DNA of 64,000 nucleotides, taken from NCBI GenBank assembly GCA_035222895.1, contig JAVYIG010000095.1, positions 868,001 to 932,000 on the forward strand, read 5' to 3'. This document shows, in pieces, positions 36,174 through 49,300 of the stretch. Position numbers and translations under genes: made by a program. The notes under the pieces are model-generated. The model saw only the letters and a program-made list of their open reading frames with translations. It searched no databases and was not told the DNA's origin. This DNA comes from Strongylocentrotus droebachiensis (lineage: Eukaryota > Echinodermata > Echinoidea > Camarodonta > Strongylocentrotidae). The first letter of the stretch is position 1. Each line of letters opens with the position of its first letter.

Positions 36174-39100
36174 GTGAGTGTCCTTCACGAAATCACCTGT
36201 AAATGGGGATTCCTGGCATATTTGGCATTGTTTTATACTTGAGTCATGCTGTACTGGTTTACCATGTGCATTATTATGATAATATGTTTGACTTTGAAAG
36301 ATAATGCTTAGCGGGAGTACTGTATGTGTTACAGCTGGTATTTGATGCATTCAAAGTGCACCTGTCCACCGTTGAATGTTATTAAATTATGACATTAACA
36401 TGTTTATCCTTGTGTTATCATTCGTTCTTTTTATAGAAAATATGTAGGCTAACTAGTTTGCCACTCGAAGTCATACATGTCCGAGGTTCGCTGGAAGTCA
36501 ACGCTTATAAAATATGTACGAGTTGGTGATGTAAGGTTGAGATGAAAAAAAGTTGTTCTTTCAAATACCGTGTAGTTTCACTTTCGGCAATTGTGTTAAA
36601 TCATCTAATTGTATATTCATATAGGGAGATATCATCTTCCCTCAAGTTCAAAGATGTCTTATTCAAATCTGTCTTCATATTAGTTTCCATCCCGTTCTTG
36701 TATAGGCATTCTTCCTCATGCTCTATTTGCACGATGTGAATAACCCTATTTTCTGCCTCGTAGACTGTAGTTACATGTATTTGTTAACTTTAAAACATCT
36801 TCAAATATGTTTCCTTGAGAAGATGGTTCATTGTGTTGTACATGTATATTTATAATTTCTCTCACGCCTTGAGTTTGAGAGTAATTCACTTCTACTTCTT
36901 CGCCTTCCATTTCTTCTTCTTCTTCTTCTTCTTTGTTTGTTACGTTTCTCCTCTTTCTTCTTTTTATTCTCCATCTTATTTTACTTCTTCTCCTCCTTAT
37001 TTTACTTCTTCTTGGTTCCTTTGACTCCTCCAATCCTGAACATTCTTGCAGGTCTTTAAGAATTATAACGAAACCAACCGAATAATAAGTGACTGAAGAG
37101 ATGTATGCTGTTTGTACATGTATTACGTCTACGTCTCCTAATATTTTTTTTACTATCTTATCGAAAGCGACCCGGACATTTACTTTTAAACAACGATATC
37201 CACTGTGATAAGCATGGAAAGAAAATTTCCTTCATTTTTCTACCGAATTAAAGAAGAACGAGGAAAGAAATAGAAATGGAAACAATGACTACTTATCATA
37301 TTAACCATGGCCTAACGTATTCAATGATAAGAAGAGACGAAACGGAAGGACTAAGGTCAGGCTATATATCATCGAAGAGGAATTTATGGTAAAGATAAGT
37401 CGAACCTTGAGCTAAGTTCATGTTTACTGACTGACTAATGAGACCATTAATTTTAGTTCGACACGTGTGTTGTGTTTACCATTCTGAGGTAAGAATTACA
37501 TGTTTAATCCAGCTGAAAGATGCATTCAAACGGGGGATCATATACATCATCCCAATATTCTGAACAGGACGCGGAGAGCATGGTTAGAAAATACGATATC
37601 AATACTTTCGGGATGTGTATTGGTAAGAGTTAGGATACATGTCAACTGGGATTAAAGGTAAAGACCAGTAATGGTCATGCGATTGCATTGTGAAAGAAAC
37701 GTTGTGGAATCGATCAGAAAAGGTTGATCATCTAGCATCTAGCATCTGCAAGGTTCTGGAATCATCAAAATGATAAGAAATTTGGCCCATTCTTCGTAAA
37801 GTTACAAGCACTATACACAGAAAGATGTATATGGGACTACCCTATATCTCTCACACGACCATGAGAGAAACAAATTTACCAAATATATGAATTATTAGGC
37901 GGTTTCCCGGCAAATTTTTTATCATCATGTATTAGTCAAAACATATTCTTTCACATGATTGGTAATGAGAGCTTCCATTTCATTTTTTGAAATTGGGGCG
38001 TTTCCAATACTGGTCTTTATCTTTAAGGCTGCATCAACACGATCTAATATCACTCTACAAACTAAAATTTTAAATCACTATTTAAAAGCAACAATGGCAA
38101 CAATGGGCTGATTGTTCATTGTATCGCTTTTATGTATTTCTTTTTCAAATTTATGGTAATTGTTAAGTAGTCTGTAAAGTCGTGACGAGTTTAAGTTCGT
38201 ACTACACAAAGCACTCTGCTGTACAGGTATACCAAAACAGTGTCTGTGTCGTTAAATGCATGTATAATTCATGGCCCACACAAATGGTCACTGAATGATG
38301 GGACTGTTCTTAGCCGCTCAAATCGAACAAATATGAAACATAGAAACAAAGAGCGTTCATTATACCATAGTAGGTCTATGATCATACGCACAAGCTAATA
38401 ATATGACTAAAGGGATGGCGTCTATATGAAATCAATAACCCTCATTGAATGCCGCCTAGGGTATCGTAGTGAAGTGTTAGATTTAATTAGACAGTGCTAT
38501 CGCTGGCAACGTTTTTATTGGAACTTCTATGGTCAACTAGGGTGGGGTATACAATACATGTATACTGCTGTAACCATCCTACCTTGCCCTGATCAGTTAG
38601 CCTGTGTGATGAAATACTTAAATAGTATCCTCTAAAAGTACAACTGCAATGACTGTAACAAGATTACAAGTTTTCAGAAAGCATGATTTCTTGTTTATAA
38701 ACCTTTTTTTTTGAAGATTTCTGTATATATGCAAATTTGTTTAGATATATTAATTTCGTTTTACGGTTTTTCGAGGGGGATATGTTTTTCAGGAAACCTA
38801 GTAAATGATATCAACCTATCTTGCTCATTAACGGTACTACTCTTACAGTAGGTCTTGCTTCCTCTGTCGTTTTCCTTTTGATCGAACTATAAACTAGAGG
38901 GTGGGTAATGGATCGAAAATTAACATTATTTTGCCACATGTTTTCGTTTTAACATTCTTTTACTACTTCCGATTCAATCTTTTTTCCTTCATAATAATAA
39001 AAGTAAGATAGCGTAAACAAGCATGTCCTTTACGCCAGAATCATATGTGCAAACTTAAATGATAATAACATTTTAAATAATTTAAACATGATGAAATGAA

Positions 39101-39428
39101 CTTTCAACAAGAAGGCAAATCAACGTATCATTTTACTATAATGGCTCAATCATTATGTATAATGTTATCTAATGGAAATAGATCCTGATATGGGGATGTT
39201 ATTAAACAAGATAACAACACATGAAGAGGAGATTATTCCGGAGTCCTCAACAGTTACATCACACAGCCCTCTCCTCTGAACCGTGTAAACTGCATGTCAA
39301 TTAGAGAGAGAGGGAGAGAAAGACAGACAGAGAGAGTGGGAGAGAAAGATAGACAGAGAGAGTGGGAGAGAAAGATAGACAGAGAGAGAGGGAGAGAAAG
39401 ACAGACAGAGAGAGTGGGAGAGAAAGAT

Positions 39429-39468
<40 letters not shown>

Positions 39469-40288
39469 GGGGTCAAAAAGAAACGGGGTGAGCCCAGTAA
39501 AGTACTATGGCTTCTTCGTCTTGCATTTTACCATGTTTGGTAATGTTATTTTCTTTGTGGATTTAGTGGGAAAAGAACAAAAAGCACAATAGTTGATCAT
39601 CCCTGGTGGTATCATGTCTATGGCTTCATGTTTGCAGGAGAGGTAGGTCTGTCAACATTTACAAAGCAAAGAGGTAGGGCCCAAAATAAAGAGAGCCGTC
39701 AAGGTCGAACACTGGGCTTACCGAGGACTGTATTATAGCAGAAATGCATTTCATATAGATGAAGACCACTTATCTGTACAAGTTGTTTTAGTTTATCTTC
39801 TTTAAAACAATTTTTTTAATGAAATCAACTGACGGACATTTTTATACCTTATTACAAACAGGTGTGTACTTTTACATGTATACCTGCAAAGTATATACAT
39901 TGTACATGTAGAAATCATGTGCGAATTAAGTACAGTTGTACATGCACATTTACGAAATATGCCATTGTCATGTTCGATAGTTACAGTTATGGTCAATATA
40001 ACATGTAAGTGGTGATATGTTGTAAGTGTTTGCGATCTTGTCCTAAACTCACAGGATTTTATGTAGAGGTAAAATGAAGGCACAACGTCTACATGTATGT
40101 ACAGTAGTTCACTAAGTATACATTGTAGGTATATCGGTAACTGCAAAACGTCGAATTTCTGGACTGCAATCTCACACCTCTTCCAAGTGATATGGGCGTA
40201 AGGGTGAGGGGTGAGGGGGTTGGGGGCTCGTATCCATCGATAAATTCGCGTAAAAAGTAGATGGGGAAGAAGAGAGAAGGAGGGGGAT

Positions 40289-40339
<51 letters not shown>

Positions 40340-43300
40340 TAGAGAGCGTGTGAGATGATCAAGACTCTGAAGATAGCAATCTCTTCGAGGTCAAGATATT
40401 GATATGACAAAATAAAATCGATGAAATTGCCCGCTTTCAAATGTCAAGAAGATGTACATTTTTTTTGTTAATTTCATTTAATTTCATTTTAACACGATGT
40501 GGCTCTTCACCATCTGATATGGAATGCTTGGATACAATTTCGAGAAGAAATCAGTTGGTAGGGTTATGTACATACATGTACATGTACATGTATATGTGAT
40601 TGACATGTACTGTACATGTACATGTATGTAGGTCAATGTCATAACAAGAATCACTGGGTGATTATTATAGAATCACTGGGTGATAAAATTACATCATTCA
40701 ATATTGTTACTATGGTAACGAATTGCCGTACCCTCATTACAATCTGGCGAAGTGACTATGTACATTTTGTTGTAGGCCTACTTGACGCATAAATGGAGAT
40801 GTATACATGTACATGTATGTACTTATAAGTTATGAATGCATACATATACATTAAAACGAGTGGCAGATAAAATGTGAACCAAACATTAAAACGAGTGGCA
40901 GATAAAATGTGGATCAAAGTCAAGACCATTCCAGGAGTCAATATGACAACACGGATGCACACGGTATAGAAACACACGGTATAGAAACACAATTGTACAT
41001 TTAATGCAGGCATCAATATTTAATGAGCTAATTAAAACGAAATTCAAAATGTGAACTGAATTGAATTCACGAATTTAACATGTGATGGGGAGAAGTAATA
41101 TTAGTGCTAATTCGACTCGTCTGAATATTTAGTTTTAAGACCCTTATCATACAAGATGTGAATGAGGACAATCGAAAGCTTCGAGAACTAACAGAAATCA
41201 GATCATTACACTTTTATCCTGGATTATATTCGATTGCCACATCTCATTCTGAATAAAAATGGAAAAAACTATCATAGTAATCAACAGTTGAGACAATACG
41301 AAACTATGGTCTCTTTGAACATATTCTATTTCACTGTATACATGTACATTGTACATGTAGAATCGAATCCTATTAAAACCGGTATTTTTAAAGATGGAAA
41401 TAAAATACATGTAAAAGGGGAAATGATATGTGCGTAATAAACAGAGAATGACTATTTTTAACATTCCTTGTTTCACGAATCAGGACAAATCACGGTACAC
41501 GAAAAATAAGAAAATAACGACCGCACCTTCTATGAAGTTGTTGTAAATTCCAGGGAAGGATTTATGGTAATTAGAGTCGGATTTTTTCTTTTACGGAATG
41601 GATAAACAAAACCCATATGATGACTAATGGAATATCCTCTCCATAAATCCGAGTTCTTCACATTTTGACCAACCCTGATCATTTCAAAAGACCATAATTT
41701 ATCACTCTACCAAAATGGTCGACGTCACGACTGAAGAATGCACAGTATGGAGGCGTGTGAACAATCGTGATTGTGAATTCTACAGGGCCAGACTATCTAT
41801 TGTTCATTTCACAGGGGTACATACACAACTGACTTGGAATAATATTTGCTGAAGCGAAGAAGAAGTGCTTCGTTTCTACGGGAAACGCACACAAAAGTGA
41901 TTATTTTCACGAATAAGTGACTAAAGCACGTTTAGCCTCGGAAAGTTCAGTCGGAACCGGAAATACATAACCATAGCCCAAATCATTTTACTGCTTTACT
42001 ACTTACAATTTAATAATAGGCCTGCATGCATAAATACATGCAAACGTTATCTTGACTTGGCTTTTCTTGCCCCTAAGCATTGTAATAATATATCACAGTG
42101 CTGGAAAAAAAAATCGCATATTATTTTGTTGGACTAAATGTAATCACACATGTTTCATTCCAACTCAAAATATTCCACCCGTACTTTTGTCAAAATCGCT
42201 GGAATAATGTAATTTAATCATAAATGTCTTTCGACGATACAGGCCTAAATATACCATATACATGTACAGTAGGTGTTCTTCATATGCAGACTTCAGATAA
42301 TCATGAAACACACGTGATCATACATGTACACCTGTCACTAAGATCTACAATAAAATTGTACATGTTACTGTTCTAGTGGTTTCAAAGGTCTGTGAGTGGT
42401 TTTTACAAAAGGGATATCAAGATTATCGTTTCCCAGACTGCATACCACTGTCAACTTGAATGGCCTAAATATTCTATTTCATAATACTTTCTTCTCTCTT
42501 TTCTCTTTTTAATCCTTTCTCTCGGCTTTCTCTTTCAATAATTGATTACATTTTTCTGAAACTCAATTCTTTCTGTCATTATCTCTCCTCTTTGTTCTCT
42601 TTCCTCTTTGTTCTCTTTCCCTTACAAGCTTCCCGTTGCCGTAATGACCGACACTTTTTAAGATAGTAACATCCTATACATGTTATACATACTATTCAAA
42701 TCACACAATATTTTACTCAGTCTATACTAGCCAGAGGAATATTACTATACGACAATTAACACCACTAACAAATATCCTACACAATTACATGCATACACAT
42801 TCATTTCAAGAAAACAAACCAGATTATTGACTGGTAATAGGGCAATAGTCTTTTGCTGCTCATACATTGAATTGTTAACGACAAACGTTCATGTATTTCC
42901 AGCTGCTCATAATGACAGCCACCTGCACTTTTTGTTAAACTCATTGGTATTTCGAGACTAACGGTGTAATAAAATCCCATTTTTGCGAAACTTCAGAGAA
43001 TTAGACCACATCACGACCACAAGTCATTTTCTTGATATTTCATGAGTTCTGATGCAGAGTCTATATGGTGCCAGTGTCCCGCATTATTATCGGTTGGGCC
43101 AAGGAGGTAGGATTATGCTATAAGCCAGGGAGGTGACCTCACTGGTTAGGCATAATAAATATCAAAAATTTATATAATTTATGTATCTTTTTTTTCTTCT
43201 TCTCCCTCTCTTTCTCTCTCTCTCACTTTCTCTCTCTCTTTCTCTCTCTCTATCTTTCTCTCTCTCTCTCTCCCTACCTTTTCCCCTCTCTATCTCCCCC

Positions 43301-46300
43301 TCTCCTTCTCCCTCCCCTCTCTCTCCCTCCCCTCTCTCTCCCCTCTCTCTCTCTCTCTCCCCCCCCCTCTCTCTCTCTCTCTCCCCCTCTCTCTCTCTCT
43401 CTCCCCCTCCCCCTCTCTCTCTCTCCCTCCCCCTCTCTCTCTCTCCCTCCCCCTCTCTCTCTCTCCCTCCCCCTCTCTCTCTCTCTCTTTCTCTTTCTCG
43501 TTCCCACTACACTTGCATAAAGGTCTTTTCAAGTTACATTATACATTGTACGTCAACATTTTCAAAGCCTTTTTAAGTACATGAATGTGAACATGTACAC
43601 GTACAGTATATTGTAATTCAACACCCCAGAAAAAGTTAAGAACAAAAGAAAGCCGACAAAATCATGCATAATACTCTCTCGGATGTTTGTGTACACTATA
43701 TATGTTAACTGTTGAGGTGTCTTCTATTTTACAAGCCTTGTTTTGTTTGTTTTTGTTACGTCTTTGTTCATTTTCAAGGTATCCTGTCACATTGTTATAC
43801 ATGAAGAAGAAGAAAAAAAAACAATCGTAAAGCAATTCCTAGTATTTTAGACGTTAATGATCTCGTTCTATTTTATTTCTCCATCCATTCATTCATCCAC
43901 ACAGTAAATCTGACGACCACCACCAGCGGGATCTCGTTCAAGGGATTCATGGTTCAAGCCCGGGTAGTAGGCACATCCACACCGGTCGGTATATTCAGCG
44001 ACACTTCATCATTAGGACAGAGGATAAATTGTCCTGATACCTTTGCTAATACTCTCACTCATATCAGCAGCGATCCTAAGACTTTGGTCGCTGCGATGTG
44101 GACAGGACCAAGCGACATCAACGGAGCAGACATCGAATTCGTGTAAGATATCCCCGACGACGTCCATTACTCTACAAATAAGAGTATTTTTTTTAATTCA
44201 TCACATCACTTCTGTAAATAGGCATCTACATGTACTGTATTGTCGACATTATGAAGGGACTAGTTAAAAACACGACATCCCAATATCACAATTCTTTTCT
44301 TTCTTTCTCCTTTCATGCAAATTAGGGACTTTTTGTTTAGTTTTTCTCTAAGTCAAAGTTTGCAGTGATTTTGATTGTAACCAATTAAATATATTTATGT
44401 CATCAGTGTGAACTATTACATGTATTATGCTTTGAAGAAAACAAAATTGATTTGGAATAATAGATGCTGGAGGCATGAAATGTAAGTGTCGAGACCACTT
44501 TTGTAAAAATATCACTGATATTTTTTAAATGATATAACATGCATGAGGATAAAATAATATACCACGTTGCAACTATAGATGACAAAATTGTTCAGATTCA
44601 TAGTCGCTAATTCTGGATTACACTCTATTAATTATTTTTCCTTTTTTTGTTGTTATTGCAGCGGGACCTTCGTTTTACAGAGGGACATTTATTGGACGTT
44701 CGTCAGATCTTTCACTTTGACAGGTCAGTATCAAATACATCGCAACAAAATAAAAGATATCTCTTTTGCCTTTGGATAATTTATAACAAACAAAAAATTC
44801 TTCCAAAAGCACGAAATGTCATAAATATGCGTCCTTTATAATACTGTTTAAAGGTAATACAAAGTTTTGGTATGGGGTCATGAATTTGGTTCAAATGAAC
44901 ATAATGGAAGCATATGCGATCCTACAATATTCAGTGATCGTTGTCGCGGTTGAAATCGAGTCTAAAGTTAGGAAATTGGAAATAATGAACTCTTTATGTT
45001 GTATAGCTCCCTCTCAAGGCCAAGATATTAATTAAGCTATAAAACAATGTTTCTTGACCAAAATCGACCGATTAGCTATTCCCGTTTGGAAATAATATAT
45101 CACAACTACATTTTTTGAGATTTTCATGGTCGCAGGTACTATTGTACGGTCGTAGGCGCTATTTGAAATTTATCCAAATTTACCGGGAGCACCGGTAAAT
45201 TTTTATATTCAATTTTTCTCGAAAGCAGAAGCGTTTTAGGGACTAAATTTTCTAGTGCTTATAATGCATCCACAGGGGCATCCAAATATATCAAAATTGT
45301 AAAGAATCACTATCCACCCAATTTTCAAAATTTCCCAAAACTTTGTATTACCTTTAATGTGCAAATCTTTGAGAAGCACCTCGATAATATACGAATGATT
45401 TCATTCACCTGTTTCGTTGCATTGTTCTTCAATAGTCAGAATGTGCAATGCATGCATTAATAATTGTTGCTAGGTAGGACATACATTATGGCTCGTCCTA
45501 CCTAACAACGCGTAGTATATGCAATCCGCATTATGACTATTGAAATACGATTATTCGTAACAGGTGAATACATTAAGTTGTCCCCTCCTGTCTTAGATAG
45601 TTAATGATGTCAGTAACCAGTTGCAAAGACGGTGAACAGTACGATAATTGTTCGTTTGAGAGGGTAGCAAAACCATATTCTTTACTTTAAAATCTGAGTG
45701 GGCCTGCAGTCTTGTTAAATGTCTTCGGCTAAGTCTTGATTCATTGCATGCAGACAATGATTGTCGTTGGCTATCAAGCTCTGGTATGCGGAACACGCAC
45801 ACGGCAATGGCTTAATTTATTAGAAGGAGAACATAGTGAATTTCACATGACAATATTATATTTACCTTCGCAGATGCATGTATGCCATCACCGTGCCAGA
45901 ATGGTGGTACCTGCTTTCGAGCTGGTACGGAGGGCTATCATTGTAGCTGTGCAGGTGGTTTCACTGGAACAGACTGCACTGGTAAGATTTTTTAAAAACA
46001 ATTTCACAATCTTGTCACCGACGACCATGGGAATACGCCAACCAATTTGAACAAAAATAATAGATTCAAAATGGTCGCAGTAAAGTATCGATTTCTCTTT
46101 GTTTGATTCAGGGGGGGGGGGGCTGTCTTCCTACGATACCCCTTAGGCAAACGTTAGTGGCTCTTGGTATATACGTGTATCAACTTAGTTTGCAAGTATA
46201 ACAGGTGATCTAATTTCAAATATAGACATGAAATGAACAATCTTCTGTAAACAAGTTAAAGAATGCTCACAAAATACACATAAACAAAGTATTTGTGGTC

Positions 46301-49300
46301 TCCCCCATTATTTTGGCCTAACCCAATCTGGAAATATACAATACGAAAACGAATGGTGTAAATAATAATCCTTCATGATAATCCTTGATGTCCTTGCTTT
46401 GATAATGGTGTACTCTCGTAAACAGTTCTCAAAGCAATTCAAAAATCCCTCAAACCTAAGAGTTGGATTAGAAAATAGAGGGGTAGTTCATTTGAGCAGA
46501 CAATATTTGTTAAAGGTAACATCCCCATCAATTCAATAACAATATTGAATCTTACTCATACATTATTTGAATCCATGTCTAAACTAATATGATTTTGTTT
46601 CCTGTGTTGTCTTCCTCGTATACCCCTATGTCCAGACCTAGCGCCATGTGCAGATGAGGTCCTAACATGTGGCGTCAACCACAAACAATGTTTACTCAGC
46701 GGAGCGAACGAGAACTCGTATGTTTGTGTGTGTTTGGACGGTGCCTTTTCAGTCAATGCACCGTGCGAGGATTCGACCATGGCGCCTCCTACCACTTTAC
46801 TACCAACAACAGAAATGGGTAAGTGACGGGGGACACTGATGCACCTTATTAATCTCAGTAACACCGCCAAAACCGACTCCAACCGAACAATAAGTTGGCT
46901 ATTCAGAGTAATGCGATTTTGTTTCCGGTCTCGTGTCTGTCTTGTCGGATTGGCCGAGGCAAAAATACCCCAGTCACATCGCTACAATTACACCAATTCG
47001 ACTGATTACCGACCGATTTCTCGACCTTTGCTCAGTCTATTGTCTGTCTACTGACCATCTCGTTGGTGTGACTTGGTGTAATATGTAACCAACATTCCAA
47101 TAATGAGTGGGTGTAATAAGTAACCAAGGCTATCTAACTATTGTTACCTTTTCTTTCTTTTTAATAATAACTTTTTTTCAAAATGACTCTCGACAAAAGT
47201 TTAAGCAATAGCGAGGCTTTATACGAGATTAGAAGAAGAGCAATCCTTCCTCTATGTAGTAAATATTATTGTAATTCGAAAGACATTTTGCTTTTGTTCT
47301 TTCAACCTCCATAATTTTCTTTAATAATAATGACATAGAAGACGCATGAACTGCTATAACTTGTAACGTCATAATAAAGTATATTTGCTTGTGTTATTAT
47401 TTTTTTAATGTCTGTTGTATAGTCACTGCTCATTTGTGATTTTTTTTCTTCACATTCTAATGTTATACATCTGATATTGTGATAGACATTCCACACCTGC
47501 AGTAAATTAATGCAATTCTGGTTAGTGTTAGTATCCTTTTAATATACAGATATTGGAATAACATGGTGCTGTTTCTTCTTTTAATTCAATTATGTAGTGA
47601 AAATATTTCAACAATAATGTATAATTGATATTATAAGACTAATATATATCTACAATGACGGGCATAATGTTAGTAACAGTAAAAATATTTAATTCATCAG
47701 CAGTTAACTTTCATTTATATTCTTTCTCCATTGCACCTGTTACACTCTTCCATTAACCCCTATTCCTTCTTTACCTCTTTTCTATCCCTTTCCGCACCCT
47801 TTCCGTACCTATTCCGCACCCATTTCGTACCTATTCCCCACCCATTCCGTACCTATTCCCTACCCATTTCGTACCTATTCCCCACCCTTTCCGTACCTAT
47901 TCCCTACCCATTCCGTACCTATTCCCTACCCATTCCGTACCTATTCCCTACCCATTTCGTACCTATTCCGCACCCTTTCCGTACCTATTCCCCACCCATT
48001 TCGTACCCTTTCCCCACCCATCCCTTACCCGTATCTGAAATAATAGTTCACCCATGTACCTCTAGCCCGTGTCAAAATGGCGGAATGTGTCACCTTAACT
48101 CTGCTGACGAAGTTCAGTGTTTCTGCTCGGCTGGATATACGGGTACTAGATGTGAAATAGAACCAGGTAAATAAACACTAATGATGCAAAGACTGAAAGA
48201 AGCCTCCTTGGGGAACATCTTCTCTCTCATCATAGTAATCGAATTGTCTATCGCCAAGTTTCCTTTGAGCGAGTCAAAATCTGATGTATATTTTTGAAAT
48301 CGAACCATTAACTGAGATGTAGGTTAGTGACATTTCAACCAATCTACTTCTTATTTGCATCCAACTTAACAAGCTCAGACTTTGATGAAATATAATTTGG
48401 CAGGGCTTGCGCATAGTTTTTCCACTTTTAGTCACTAATTTTTAGTTCTTTTGTCATGATGTAATCAAATACGAAATAAATCTGCAGATTAACTTCATCG
48501 GTTATATATAAATTACGATAACTTCGTCTTTATCTGAATAAAATCTTTCTCGTTATACGCCCCCACTTCCCCTTTTACACAGCACGTTTAAGTTACGGGT
48601 GATTAATAATGTATCAAACAACTAACAATCTGTTTCATACTTTGTCTATTAAAATCATATTTTTCACCCTTCGTTGAGGAAAAGTCATAAAAACTATTGG
48701 AAAAATATAAAACGTCAAACATTAAGGCCCGTATTCACAAAGGAGGTTTGTCGACAAACCTAGATTTATGTGCGTCATAATTATGATGCGTTTCGACGTG
48801 TTTTTACAGACCAAGGTTTGTAAAGACGCGTCGAAACACGTCATATGACGCACATTAACCTAGGTTTGTCGACAGACCTCCCTTGTGAATTCGGGCCTAA
48901 ATGGATGCTTTTTTTTCCATCAAATGTCTCTCATGTATTTTTTCTATAATTTCTCTCTCAGATCCATGCAGAACAGGACCATGTCGAAATGGTGGTGTGT
49001 GTACTAAAGTAGATGCTTCTTCATACCAATGTGAATGTCAGACCATATACACAGGTCCACAATGCCAGTACACAGGTAAGATCCATCCTCGGAAAGAAAG
49101 ATAATGCATACATCCGTCACAATGAAAGAGAATAGTGAATTGAAGTGTACAATTGTGAAGGATTAAACATATAAGGGAGATATCTAAACAATGTTTCATA
49201 AAATGAAGTCGGGAGAGTGACATCTTCACTTATCATATAGAATGCATATCGGAGAGTATATGTAAGGCTTAATGTATACAATTTGTTAGAGAATGTAATT

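Larger units (their letters stand above)
36174..43904. other. 7.7-kb first intron of the receptor gene
   Basis: It separates the two halves of the Reeler domain. It contains a 26-bp GA minisatellite (39313-39442), a GA tract (40289-40334), TACATGTA-rich sequence with short tandem duplications (40560-41000) and a 300-base CT tract (43199-43498). No internal exon was recognised; the joined Reeler sequence is continuous without one. Confidence 0.6.

Noticed and set aside
39802-40440. 212-codon frame on the - strand
   Set aside because: It begins in unique AT-rich sequence and passes through a GA tract; no recognisable domain and no matching splice sites.
43181-43576. Ser/Leu/Pro-rich frame and Arg/Glu-rich antisense frames
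   Set aside because: CT microsatellite translation within the receptor's first intron.
47731-48174. 147-codon frame continuous with EGF exon 6, rich in Pro, Tyr and Phe
   Set aside because: It is the 22-bp minisatellite read in frame by chance; the acceptor at 48046 and the phase-1 pattern of the gene place the exon start at 48047.
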